DNA from: Chitinophaga pinensis
GTDB lineage: Bacteria > Bacteroidota > Bacteroidia > Chitinophagales > Chitinophagaceae
DNA: 64,000 nucleotides
Direction: 5' to 3'
Assembly: GCA_945876095.1 (NCBI GenBank)
Contig: CAMCMP010000001.1
Span: 143,052 to 207,051 of the forward strand
The notes under the pieces are model-generated. The model made no database searches and was not told the origin of the DNA. It was given only the letters and a program-made list of their open reading frames with translations. The translations under genes were made by a program, and so were the position numbers. The stretch's first letter is position 1. Each line of letters opens with the position of its first letter. Below, in pieces: positions 25,792 through 34,961 of the stretch.

Positions 25792-28761
25792 CTAAGCTTT
25801 CTTTGCTGTTGGTTTATCGCTACTAATTATTTCTGCTTCTCCTAAGGCCTTATCTTTTGCAAAATCAACCAATATTGGTGCTGCTACAAATATAGATGAG
25901 TAAGTACCTGTGATAACCCCAATTAACATGGCAAATGCAAAACCTCTTGTAACCTCTCCACCAAAGACAAATAAGATCAAAAGAGTTAAGAATACTGTCA
26001 AAGAAGTCATTACTGTCCTGCTAAGTGTATCGTTGATAGCACGATTAATAATATTACCCTTATCACTTGCCTTGGAGCCTTTGCTATATTCACGGATTCT
26101 ATCAAATACAATCACCGTGTCATTCATACTAAAACCAATAACAGTCAAAATAGCTGCTATAAAATGCTGATCGATTTCCAATGGGAATGGAACAATATTT
26201 TTAAAGAATGAAAACACAGCTAACATTACCAGTACATCGTGTAATAGAGCTACAATCGTTCCAAAAGAATATCTCCAGTCACGGAAACGAATAAAGATGT
26301 AGAGGAAGATAGCCAATAGTCCAAAAATAATCGCCTTGATAGCACCTGCTTTCAAATCTGCAGAAATGGTAGGCTGAATGGTTTGTGAACTTTGAATACT
26401 GTTTTTAGAAAAGTCTTCATAACTGATATTAGGAAGTACTTTCTTTAAACCTTCATATAATTTAGTTTGTACTGCCTCATCCGCGTTGTCTTGGCCAATT
26501 AAATAGGATGTTGTAATGTTCAAGTGTTTATTATCACCTACGGTTTTAATGATAGGGAAATCGCCTTCTAAAGACTTTCTAAGGTCGTCTTGAACAGATT
26601 CATTCGAAACCGACTGAGGGAATTCGATGGTGTAACTACGGCCACCTTTAAATTCAACTCCATAATGGAAACTATTAAAATAAGACCCAATGCCCAATAA
26701 AAGTACAATGATTGAAATACCATAAGCTACTTTTCTGTACTCAATAAATTTGAATTTAGCATGTTTAAATACTCGTTTTGAAAGACCAGTAAAGTAATTA
26801 AAGTGACGATTTTTATTTGTCCAAAAATCAGTGATTAGTCTTGATACCAAAATTCCGCAGAATAAAGATAAAAGGATACCAATGATTTGAGTAGTTGCAA
26901 AACCTAATACAGGGCCTAATCCAAAATAAGCAAGGATGATGGCGGTTAATAGGGTAGTAACGTGCGCATCAATAACGGGAGCAAGCGAACGCTTATAACC
27001 ATCATTAACAGCTTGTTCGTATGATTTCCCTTTTGTTAGTTCCTCTTTAATTCTTTCAAAAATAATTACGTTGGTATCCACCGCCATACCAATGGTTAAA
27101 ACCAAACCGGCAATACCTGCAGCAGTAAGGGTAAATCCCATTGCACTCAACACACCTATTGTAAATAATAAGTTTAGAATAAGGGAGATATTAGCAACCC
27201 AACCACCACTATTATAGTACACTAGCATTAGGCCAAATATTACAAGAAATGCAATTCCAAAAGCCATGATACCACCATTTACAGCAGCTTTACCAAGGGT
27301 AGGACCTACAATTTGCTCAGCAACAATTTTTGCTGGAGCATTGGTTTTACCTGATTTTAGGATATTGGCAAGATCTTGTGCTTCTTCCGTTGTAAAACTT
27401 CCAGAAATTTCTGAACTTCCTCCTTCGATAGGACCATTTACATTGGGAGCAGAATAAACAATTTCATCCAAAACGATCGCAATAGGGCGGTTTGTATTGT
27501 CAGTGGTTAATCTCGCCCATGTTTTAGCACCTACCGCTGTCATTTGCATTTTGATAGAAGGACGACCTCTGTCATCAAAACCTTGACTTGACTCTTCAAC
27601 ACCTTCCCCTTCAAGTTTTGCTTTGTCAGTTCCAGGAACAGTTTTAATAGCATATAAAGGATAATAACGTAGACCACTTTTTTCAGCTTTTTCTTCTACA
27701 CCTAAAAGGAATTTAACATCAGCAGGTAAACTGTTTTTAACTATTTCTAAATTCATATAGGAATTAAAAACACCTGTATCTTTTAATGAAATACTTCCAA
27801 TAGCAGAACTATAAATCGGTCTTCCAGTTTTTGGATCCTGCTGACCATCAATAGGATTGATTACTTTGAAAAATGCATTTTGATTGGCTGCTTTTTTTAC
27901 AGAGTCTACTACATTTTTATTAGAAGTATCTGAAGCATTTACTCCGCTTAAATAATCACTTACTGCCTTATCAGCATTTTGCAGTGAAGTAGCCAATTCA
28001 CTGATATTATACACTTCCCAGAATTGAAGGTTGGCACTTGCTTGAAGCAATTTCCTAACTCTTTCTTTATCTGTAATACCCGCCAGCTCTACGTTGATAA
28101 CACCTCTGTTTTCGTCGAGATTGATGGTAGGACTAGCCAAACCAAATTTATCAATACGTTTTAATAATATTTTATAAGTTTCTTGGATAGCACCTTTAGC
28201 GGTTATTCTAATCTGGTCAACTACTTTATCATCACTATCAGTTATTTTAACTTGCTTACCTGCACCTGCAAATAAGGAAGTAAGTTTTGCTCCTGGATTT
28301 TGTTCTTTGTATGCAGAAGTAAATAGTGTAATATAATCGGTATTGCTGCTTATTTTTTGAGCATTGGCCGTTTGAATAGCTTTAATAAGTGCAGGGTCTT
28401 TTGGATTGTTGCTCATTGACTTCAATAAACCTTCCAAACTAACGTCCATGGTTACACTCATTCCACCTTGTAAATCCAGACCAAGTTTTAATTCATTTTC
28501 TTTACACTTTTGGTAAGTGGTACCCACAATTGGGTAGATGCTTTTATCTCTTGTACTATCCAATAGACGCTGCATCCTACTTTTAACAAGCAAGTCTTTA
28601 TCCTCACCCTTTACATCAGGGAATTGTGATTTTACAATTTTTTCAGCCTGTACTTTTATCTTTCCTTCGTAATTTTGTATCACCCATGTGTAGGATAGTT
28701 CCCAAAGGGAGATAAAAACTAGTGCAATGGCGAAAAACCAAACTAAGCCTTTCAATTTCAT
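25792..28761 (-). CDS. secDF: Protein translocase subunit SecDF (fused)
   Basis: 989 residues joining SecD and SecF, the inner-membrane complex that uses the proton motive force to help pull proteins through SecYEG. The SecD half has an N-terminal span and LGLDLQGGMSVTMDV (about residues 95-110), then DENRGVINVELAGITDKERVRKLL and the six-helix bundle with IAGLVLTIGMAVDTNVIIFERIKEE. The SecF half begins near residue 670 with YGVEFKGGRSYTIEF and contains VIGFSMNDTVIVFDRIRE. The fusion is the usual arrangement in Bacteroidota. A long periplasmic insert lies between residues 240 and 400. Confidence 0.97.
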   Translation of the reverse strand: MKLKGLVWFFAIALVFISLWELSYTWVIQNYEGKIKVQAEKIVKSQFPDVKGEDKDLLVKSRMQRLLDSTRDKSIYPIVGTTYQKCKENELKLGLDLQGGMSVTMDVSLEGLLKSMSNNPKDPALIKAIQTANAQKISSNTDYITLFTSAYKEQNPGAKLTSLFAGAGKQVKITDSDDKVVDQIRITAKGAIQETYKILLKRIDKFGLASPTINLDENRGVINVELAGITDKERVRKLLQASANLQFWEVYNISELATSLQNADKAVSDYLSGVNASDTSNKNVVDSVKKAANQNAFFKVINPIDGQQDPKTGRPIYSSAIGSISLKDTGVFNSYMNLEIVKNSLPADVKFLLGVEEKAEKSGLRYYPLYAIKTVPGTDKAKLEGEGVEESSQGFDDRGRPSIKMQMTAVGAKTWARLTTDNTNRPIAIVLDEIVYSAPNVNGPIEGGSSEISGSFTTEEAQDLANILKSGKTNAPAKIVAEQIVGPTLGKAAVNGGIMAFGIAFLVIFGLMLVYYNSGGWVANISLILNLLFTIGVLSAMGFTLTAAGIAGLVLTIGMAVDTNVIIFERIKEELTKGKSYEQAVNDGYKRSLAPVIDAHVTTLLTAIILAYFGLGPVLGFATTQIIGILLSLFCGILVSRLITDFWTNKNRHFNYFTGLSKRVFKHAKFKFIEYRKVAYGISIIVLLLGIGSYFNSFHYGVEFKGGRSYTIEFPQSVSNESVQDDLRKSLEGDFPIIKTVGDNKHLNITTSYLIGQDNADEAVQTKLYEGLKKVLPNISYEDFSKNSIQSSQTIQPTISADLKAGAIKAIIFGLLAIFLYIFIRFRDWRYSFGTIVALLHDVLVMLAVFSFFKNIVPFPLEIDQHFIAAILTVIGFSMNDTVIVFDRIREYSKGSKASDKGNIINRAINDTLSRTVMTSLTVFLTLLILFVFGGEVTRGFAFAMLIGVITGTYSSIFVAAPILVDFAKDKALGEAEIISSDKPTAKKA

Positions 28762-28887
28762 AATCGGTTACTTTTAATAGCTAAAATGTTAATTTTTTAG
28801 AAGTCCGCAAAGATAGGGGAAAAACTCTTTGAAGTAGTTGGCTGGTTATTTTAGATTTTTGATGAATTTTACACACAAATACTTACT

Positions 28888-30219
28888 ATGGGACTAAATA
28901 AACCCTACCTTATCTTTTTACTTGCTAATATGTTGTTGGTAGTTTCTTGTTCGGTAACTAAAAAAACACTTCCTTTAGTGGTTGAAAAACCTGCCGTGGT
29001 TGTCCCAAAAATGGTTGTAAAGGAGGTGGTTAGAAAAGATACCTTTTTTGAAAATTTGCTAAGCCAATACCCTCAATTATTTGATCAAGTACTTGAAAAT
29101 CGAAAGGTTTGGAACGTTCAAATCATTTACACGTCAGTTGATAGAACAAGTAATGGAAGTCCTATCCTTACGAATTATACTTTTAACTTGAATCCCGCCA
29201 GCTATTTTTATCCAGCCTCCACAGTAAAGCTGCCTATTTCATTATTGGCTTTGCAAAAGCTGAACGAATTAAAGATAAATGGATTGGATAAAAATACTAC
29301 GATGCTCACTGATCAAGCTTATAGCGGCCAAACACCTGTATACAATGACCCAAGTACAAGGGATGGAAAGCCTAGCATTGCTCAATATATTAAAAAAATT
29401 CTTATAGTAAGTGATAATGATGCTTACAACCGCTTATATGAATTTTTAGGGCAAGATTATATCAATGAGCAGATGCAAAATAAAGGGTACAAAACTGCTC
29501 AAATATACCATCGTTTAGGTATTGCTCTGTCGGCTGATCAAAATAGGCATACCAACCCAGTCAAATTTTTATCTACTCAAGGGACTAGCCTTTATAGCCA
29601 ATCGATGCAGTCAGCTATTCGTAAATTTTCACTTCGTAAGGATTCTATTGGCAAATCATTTTATAATGGAAGTAAATTAATCAATCAGCCAATGGATTTT
29701 TCCACCAAAAATAGGATTGGCTTAGAGGATTTACATACAATTTTAATTGGACTGGTTTTTCCTAATAGTGTAAGTCCGGCGCAGCGTTTTAATATTACAG
29801 CAGAGGATCGAACTTTTATGTTGAAAAATATGAGTCAATTGCCAACTGAAAGTATATTTCCTACCTATTCGGAAGATACTGCTACCTATTGGCCTGCTTA
29901 CGGGAAATTTTTATTATTGGGGTCACAAAAAGGGTTGATACCAAAAAATATAAGAATTTTCAATAAGGAAGGAGATGCTTATGGTCAATTGACCGATGTA
30001 GCTTATATAGTAGATTTTGATAAAAAGATAGAATTCTTTTTATCAGCCACCATTTATTGTAATAAAGATGGCGTATTGAATGATGATCTTTATGATTACG
30101 AAACAATTGGTTATCCTTTTATGAAGAATCTAGGCCAGTTAATTTATAGATTTGAAACCAAACGCTCAAGAAAGATCATTCCAGATTTATCTCCATTTAT
30201 TTTTGAATATGATAAATAA
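28888..30219 (+). CDS. Serine hydrolase lipoprotein (class A beta-lactamase-like)
   Basis: 443 residues with a lipobox VVSC (Cys21) and a Val/Lys-rich linker. The penicillin-binding fold shows the SxxK nucleophile at Ser111-Lys114 (STVK) and an SDN motif at 175-177 (VSDNDAYN). The KTG box is not obvious. Length and spacing match secreted Bacteroidota serine hydrolases more than true beta-lactamases; it may act on peptidoglycan, esters or beta-lactams. It is divergent from secDF across about 126 bp. Confidence 0.85.
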   Translation: MGLNKPYLIFLLANMLLVVSCSVTKKTLPLVVEKPAVVVPKMVVKEVVRKDTFFENLLSQYPQLFDQVLENRKVWNVQIIYTSVDRTSNGSPILTNYTFNLNPASYFYPASTVKLPISLLALQKLNELKINGLDKNTTMLTDQAYSGQTPVYNDPSTRDGKPSIAQYIKKILIVSDNDAYNRLYEFLGQDYINEQMQNKGYKTAQIYHRLGIALSADQNRHTNPVKFLSTQGTSLYSQSMQSAIRKFSLRKDSIGKSFYNGSKLINQPMDFSTKNRIGLEDLHTILIGLVFPNSVSPAQRFNITAEDRTFMLKNMSQLPTESIFPTYSEDTATYWPAYGKFLLLGSQKGLIPKNIRIFNKEGDAYGQLTDVAYIVDFDKKIEFFLSATIYCNKDGVLNDDLYDYETIGYPFMKNLGQLIYRFETKRSRKIIPDLSPFIFEYDK

Positions 30220-30332
30220 GATTTGTTTATCATAAATTTAGAAACAGATTTATTTTAAATGTAAGTTTAAGTTATTAGTGCAATTTTTTATAAATATTTA
30301 CATCAATTAGATTATCAGTTATTAGTTTATAA

Positions 30333-31052
30333 TTAGACCTTTTTAAAAGGATCCGATCCTCTAATGGTCCCAATTGTATGAAGGGGTATAAAACGTACAA
30401 ACATATCTTCGCTGTACCAGTTTTCTTTTCTAGTTTTTTTGATTACCTCTTGGTGCTGGTGCATTTGGTAGGCAAATTTTTTCATTGACTCTTTACTTTC
30501 CCAAATGCTAAAGGTTGCTTGTTTGATAAAGGGCACTTCCCCAATTCCAATGGAAGTAATTAAACCTTCAGCACTGGCCATTTGTTGTGCTACACCATCT
30601 ACGTTTTTCCAAAAAGCATTTAATTTAGATAATCTAATGGTTGCCCTGGTTAAAATAGCAATCGGACCATCATAGTCAGTAGACTTCTCAATTTTTCCAA
30701 AAGGATTGGTCCCATCCCAAGTACCATGACCTTCTATTGGGTTTAAAAAAATTGTCCAGGTTTCGCAGTTGAAAAATTTAAACCAGTGACTAATAAAACT
30801 GCCATACAATTCAGCAATCATTTTATCTTGATTGTTATTGATTGTTTCTTCAGGTGATTGATTGACGGTAAGAATGCCCCATTGTTGCCAATCTGGATTT
30901 TTATCAAAGGTTCCGTTTTTACCGCACCCCATTAATTTGAAAAATGAAATCTTTTTATTGAGCCACAACGGAAATCGGTGAATCGCCATTGCTAATAATG
31001 CGAAATAAATATTTTTTTTTTGGTATCGTATAATGGTAAGAGTAACCTGCAT
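30333..31052 (-). CDS. Spheroidene monooxygenase (CrtA)-like protein
   Basis: 239 residues. The motifs ALLAMAIHRFPLW, FFKLMGCGKNGTFD, TWTIFLNPIEGHGTW, GPIAILTRATIRLSKLNAFW, SIGIGEVPFIKQATFSIWES and REEN-like KENWYSEDMFVRFIPL follow the CrtA family along its length. CrtA enzymes add keto groups to carotenoids and use heme. No other carotenoid gene is in the window. It could be a pigment-modifying enzyme or a paralogue with another lipid substrate. Confidence 0.8.
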   Translation of the reverse strand: MQVTLTIIRYQKKNIYFALLAMAIHRFPLWLNKKISFFKLMGCGKNGTFDKNPDWQQWGILTVNQSPEETINNNQDKMIAELYGSFISHWFKFFNCETWTIFLNPIEGHGTWDGTNPFGKIEKSTDYDGPIAILTRATIRLSKLNAFWKNVDGVAQQMASAEGLITSIGIGEVPFIKQATFSIWESKESMKKFAYQMHQHQEVIKKTRKENWYSEDMFVRFIPLHTIGTIRGSDPFKKV

Positions 31053-31291
31053 ATTGCAACAATAACAAGAATTTATCTAATTATGTTGAGTTTTTGTTAA
31101 TCATTTTTTGCTGCAGGATACATTGTGCTGTGGATTACAATTTTTTTTCATAAATATTCTTCTGTTTTTTGTATTTGCAGTAGTAATAATTTGATTTGCA
31201 TCGATAAAGAATTTTTATTATATTACAATATATAGTTATATGAAAAATATTTCTTGTCAGCAGTTTTATCAATTATTATTAAATAAAAAAA

Positions 31292-31561
31292 ATGCAAAAA
31301 TTACTAACTGTTACCGTTAATGCAAAGCAATTAATTGAAGGTGTAAAATCTAATTTTAAAGTTGAAGAGGTTGAAGGGGTAAACGAATTGCTAGAACAAG
31401 GATGGCAAATTGAAGAATGGAATTTTCTAAAAGAAGAAGCTGGCAGTGGTTTGATTATTTTGATGGTCATTTTAAATGACTCTTCTGTGTTTATTGATGA
31501 AGAAGAATTGTCAGAAGACTTTTATATGGAGGAAGAATTAGATGAATTGGAAAAGGAATAA
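31292..31561 (+). CDS. Small acidic hypothetical protein
   Basis: 89 residues, no signal peptide. The C-terminal third is strongly acidic (DEEELSEDFYMEEELDELEKE). The first two thirds look like a small alpha-beta fold with LLEQGWQIEEWNFLKEE. I do not recognise a family. An A-rich stretch precedes the ATG as in many Bacteroidota ribosome-binding regions. It is flanked by convergent oxidoreductase gene 31594-32226. Confidence 0.6.
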   Translation: MQKLLTVTVNAKQLIEGVKSNFKVEEVEGVNELLEQGWQIEEWNFLKEEAGSGLIILMVILNDSSVFIDEEELSEDFYMEEELDELEKE

Positions 31562-31593
31562 TTGTTGTAATGTTTTTATTGTAAATGATTGTT

Positions 31594-32226
31594 TTACAAT
31601 TCCGCAATTTTATAAGACTCTAATATATGAACCCCTGCTTGTTCAATATTCATGCAAGTAATCATTGCCTTTGCAACTTGCTTCGCTTGTATGGCTTTGT
31701 ATTTTTTTGGAATTAAGAAAGAGAGCTTTGTAAAAAACGATTGAGCGATGCGTTCACCCGTTCTATGGGTTGATCGATTTCCTAAGAGCAATGCAGGGCG
31801 AAGAATAAATAGACTTTCATAACCAATTTTGGTAATAGCCTCTTCAATTTCACCCTTTGTTTTACTGTAAAATAGGGAGGATTTTGAATTAGCTCCTAGG
31901 GAAGAAACCAATGCGAATTTTTTAGCGCCATTTAAGTAAGCTCTTTTTGCAATGTCAAAAGGATATTCAAAATCTACCTTGTAAAAAGCTTTTTTAGAAC
32001 CCGCTACTTTTATGGTTGTCCCTAGACAACAAAAAACCTCCTCTGCAATGATCAATTCATTTTTAGGATTATCATAATTAAATATTACTTGCGTTAGTCT
32101 TTCATTTTCAATAGGCAAAGCTTTTCTGACCAAAGCAATTATTGAGTAATTTTTGTCTTGCAGTAACAATTCAATTAATTGTTTTCCAACCAGCCCTGTA
32201 CCACCTAATACCAATGCTTTTTTCAT
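31594..32226 (-). CDS. NAD(P)H-binding oxidoreductase (HTATIP2-like)
   Basis: 210 residues. MKKALVLGGTGLVGKQLIELLL is a Rossmann dinucleotide loop. VFCCLGTTIKVAGSKKAFYKVDFEYP and FALVSSLGANSKSSLFYSKTKGEIEE, with its YxxxK, follow the HTATIP2/TIP30 group. Cytosolic; natural substrate unknown. It is 21 bp downstream of the pseudouridine synthase gene on the same strand, so the two are probably cotranscribed. Confidence 0.85.
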   Translation of the reverse strand: MKKALVLGGTGLVGKQLIELLLQDKNYSIIALVRKALPIENERLTQVIFNYDNPKNELIIAEEVFCCLGTTIKVAGSKKAFYKVDFEYPFDIAKRAYLNGAKKFALVSSLGANSKSSLFYSKTKGEIEEAITKIGYESLFILRPALLLGNRSTHRTGERIAQSFFTKLSFLIPKKYKAIQAKQVAKAMITCMNIEQAGVHILESYKIAEL

Positions 32227-32247
32227 TATTTTTTTTAAATTAATTTA

Positions 32248-32853
32248 TTATTTAGAGTTAATTTTTAATAGCTTAAAAAATAAATTTTCTTCTATTTCTT
32301 GAACTTCTCCGGGTGGTAGTGCTCCTAATAAAAGATCTTCTATTGAAATTCGTATCAATCTCTTGCAACGATGGTGGATAGCGCCCATCATTTTTCTTAC
32401 TTGATGAAATTTACCTTCTGTTAATGTGATCATTAGCCAAGTATGTGGACCATAAGCCGAAGAATTTATAGCAAAGGGGTATATCTTTTCTGGATTATCT
32501 ACAATACTTACTTCGCAAGGTGGTGTGATATATTGTTTTCCTTCTTTTATTTTTATGGTAACCCCTGTTTGAAGTAAGTGTACTGATTCAGCACTCACTA
32601 TATTATTCACTTGCACTAAATAAGTTCTTTTATGCGGTGAGTCGCCCAGAAATAATAATCGGGTAATTTTTTTATTGGTAGTTAAAATAAGTAAACCTTC
32701 AGAATGATTATCTAATCTACCCACAGCATGAATTCCTTCAGGAAATTTAAAATCCAAATCGCCCAGTAAGCCAACTGAATGTGAGCTGATGAACTGTGAA
32801 ACCATATTGTATGGCTTATTAATAATATAGTATCGGAACTTAAATTCGTTCAT
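32248..32853 (-). CDS. rRNA pseudouridine synthase, RsuA/RluE group
   Basis: 201 residues with catalytic Asp48 in AVGRLDNHSEGLLILT. YYIINKPYNMVSQF and EGKFHQVRKMMGAIHHRCKRLIR complete the family signature. There is no N-terminal S4 domain, as in RluE. It isomerises a specific uridine of 23S or 16S rRNA. Followed on the same strand by the HTATIP2-like gene. Confidence 0.92.
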   Translation of the reverse strand: MNEFKFRYYIINKPYNMVSQFISSHSVGLLGDLDFKFPEGIHAVGRLDNHSEGLLILTTNKKITRLLFLGDSPHKRTYLVQVNNIVSAESVHLLQTGVTIKIKEGKQYITPPCEVSIVDNPEKIYPFAINSSAYGPHTWLMITLTEGKFHQVRKMMGAIHHRCKRLIRISIEDLLLGALPPGEVQEIEENLFFKLLKINSK

Positions 32854-32922
32854 TGAGTCAACTAATTGTTGAAGTAAGATCCCTTTTTAATTCTAAAGTA
32901 TTGTACGAATTGTATAAATAAA

Positions 32923-34269
32923 TTATTCTGATAAACTTTCATTTTTGTTTTTCAATAATTTAAAGAATCGATAATTTAAAAAAACAGCACTAAAAGTGAG
33001 TCCGCTTACAAATCCTATCCACATGCCAGCTGCACCCATTTTAAAGGTGAATGCCATTAAGCAGCCAATTGGAATTCCTACCACCCAGTAAGCAATCAAA
33101 ATATATAGCGTCGGTATTTTTACATCTTTTATACCTCTCAATAAACCCACTGCAGTTACTTGTGAAGCATCTGAAATTTGGAAAACAGCTGCGAATAACA
33201 TTAAAACAGAAGCTAGCGCCATAACAGTAGGTTCATTATTAAAAGCTAGTGGTAAATAATTTCTGAAGGAAATAAAAAATGCAACACCTAGTATACCGTA
33301 AACTAAACTGCTTGCAAGTGTACTTTTTCCTATCAGATGGATGTCTCTCCAATTATTTCTACCTAATGCATTACTCACTCTAATTGAGCCTCCTTGCGCT
33401 AATCCCCAAGAAACCATAAAGGCAAGGGAAGCGCAACTAAGTGCTATTTGATGTGCGGCTAGTTGAATAGCCCCTAAGGTACCAATGATGATGCTTGAAA
33501 CAGCAAATGCGCCAGATTCCATGGTAGCCTGCAGGCTACTAGGAATTCCGATATGCAATAATTCTTTGATAGTTTGTAATGTAATGATCCATTGTTTTTT
33601 TCTAACTGCTATGTATCTACTAAAAAAAGGATTGACAAATAAAACAACTATAAATATTAATAAGATTAAAATTCTGGTGAATAGAGTTCCATAACCTGCA
33701 CCAGTTAATTCAAGTCTTGGAAATCCTAAATTTCCATATACTAAAAACCAGTTGATTAAAATATTTATCGGTAATGCTGCAATCGAAAGGAGCATGGCTG
33801 TTTTAGTTCTTTCCAATCCGTCTGCGAATTGTTTTAAACTAATAAACATCATCATCGGAATGATAGACCAGCCCATAATTTGAAGATAAGGAGCACCTAA
33901 AGTACTTACTTCAACATCTTGACCCAGATGAAACAAAATATTTTTACTGAAGTGTAAGGTGACAGCAATAATTACCGCCGCAATGGTACATAACCAGAAT
34001 CCATTAAATAAATAATGGGATACTTTTGACTCGTCTTTTTGACCATTGGCCATAGAAACAGTTTGCGAAATTGACATGGTCATTCCAAACCCAAGCACAA
34101 AGGGAATATTGAGTACACTGTTTACCAGGGCTGCTGCAGCTAAATGTTGGTAGCTTATTTTACCTACCATAATACTGTCGATAATACCGAGTGCCATTTG
34201 AGTAAGCTCTCCTAAAATGATGGGGGCAGATAATTTCCAAGTTATAAAAGCGTCCTTCTTAAAGTTCAT
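32923..34269 (-). CDS. MATE-family efflux transporter
   Basis: 448 residues with twelve predicted membrane spans in two matching halves. ITWKLSAPIILGELTQMALGIIDSIMVG opens the first half, and GIPSSLQATMESGAFAVSSIIIGTLGAIQLAAHQIAL opens the second, both standard MATE helix-1 and helix-7 features. It probably exports cationic drugs or metabolites using sodium or protons. Confidence 0.94.
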   Translation of the reverse strand: MNFKKDAFITWKLSAPIILGELTQMALGIIDSIMVGKISYQHLAAAALVNSVLNIPFVLGFGMTMSISQTVSMANGQKDESKVSHYLFNGFWLCTIAAVIIAVTLHFSKNILFHLGQDVEVSTLGAPYLQIMGWSIIPMMMFISLKQFADGLERTKTAMLLSIAALPINILINWFLVYGNLGFPRLELTGAGYGTLFTRILILLIFIVVLFVNPFFSRYIAVRKKQWIITLQTIKELLHIGIPSSLQATMESGAFAVSSIIIGTLGAIQLAAHQIALSCASLAFMVSWGLAQGGSIRVSNALGRNNWRDIHLIGKSTLASSLVYGILGVAFFISFRNYLPLAFNNEPTVMALASVLMLFAAVFQISDASQVTAVGLLRGIKDVKIPTLYILIAYWVVGIPIGCLMAFTFKMGAAGMWIGFVSGLTFSAVFLNYRFFKLLKNKNESLSE

Positions 34270-34359
34270 AAGGGTGCAAAGCTAATAAATTGTGGGAAGG
34301 GCTTATGGTATTTTCGAAACTGATCTAATAATCAATCTTTTATCAAGTAATTTTACTAA

Positions 34360-34815
34360 ATGTATTCAAAGCAGGAAGCGTCGTTTTTAAATCAGAAATT
34401 TTGGACTTCTCTAGGCCAATATTTAGCACCTATTCCATCGTCAGAGGGAGAAAAAATAAATTGGATAAATTACAAAACAGGGGAGAAGGATATTCGATTT
34501 TTGATGGTTGCTGAAAATGATCAAGCTAAAATATCCATTACTCTTTCTCATAACGATATTGATTTGCAAAAACTTTATTTTGAAAAAATGGAGCAGCTTA
34601 AAAATAAGCTTTGTCAATTTTTATCAGAGAAATGGCATTGGAATTTGCATTGTTCTGACTCAAATGGTAAAGTAATAAGTGAAATATATACTTCACTTCA
34701 AAATGTGAGCATACTTAATCAGAATGAATGGCCATTGATGATTACATTTTTTAAAGAACGATTGATTGCATTGGATAAGTTTTGGTGTGAAAATAAATAT
34801 GCTTTTGAGCGTTAG
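34360..34815 (+). CDS. DUF4268-family protein
   Basis: 151 residues with no signal peptide. The opening YSKQEASFLNQKFWTSLGQYLAPIPSSEGEKINWINYKTGEKDIRF is characteristic of DUF4268. The fold resembles nuclease-type alpha-beta domains, but no clear catalytic residues can be pointed to. Its role is unknown. It is divergent from the MATE gene. Confidence 0.78.
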   Translation: MYSKQEASFLNQKFWTSLGQYLAPIPSSEGEKINWINYKTGEKDIRFLMVAENDQAKISITLSHNDIDLQKLYFEKMEQLKNKLCQFLSEKWHWNLHCSDSNGKVISEIYTSLQNVSILNQNEWPLMITFFKERLIALDKFWCENKYAFER

Positions 34816-34884
34816 TTAGCTTTATTATATTTTTTTTCTATTTACTTTAAACTTTTGTAAGTTTATTATGTCCTATAGGGTGTG

Positions 34885-34892
34885 TAATTTTG
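34885..34892 (+). promoter_or_regulatory. Candidate -7 promoter box of the adhesin/PorP operon
   Basis: TAATTTTG fits TAnnTTTG exactly, 70 bp before the preferred adhesin start. No convincing -33 TTG is at the standard spacing. Confidence 0.4.
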
Positions 34893-34961
34893 GTTCTAGT
34901 TCAAAAGATTATATTTTTTTTCAATATAACCTTGCAAATATTTAAAATTGTATCAATTCTT

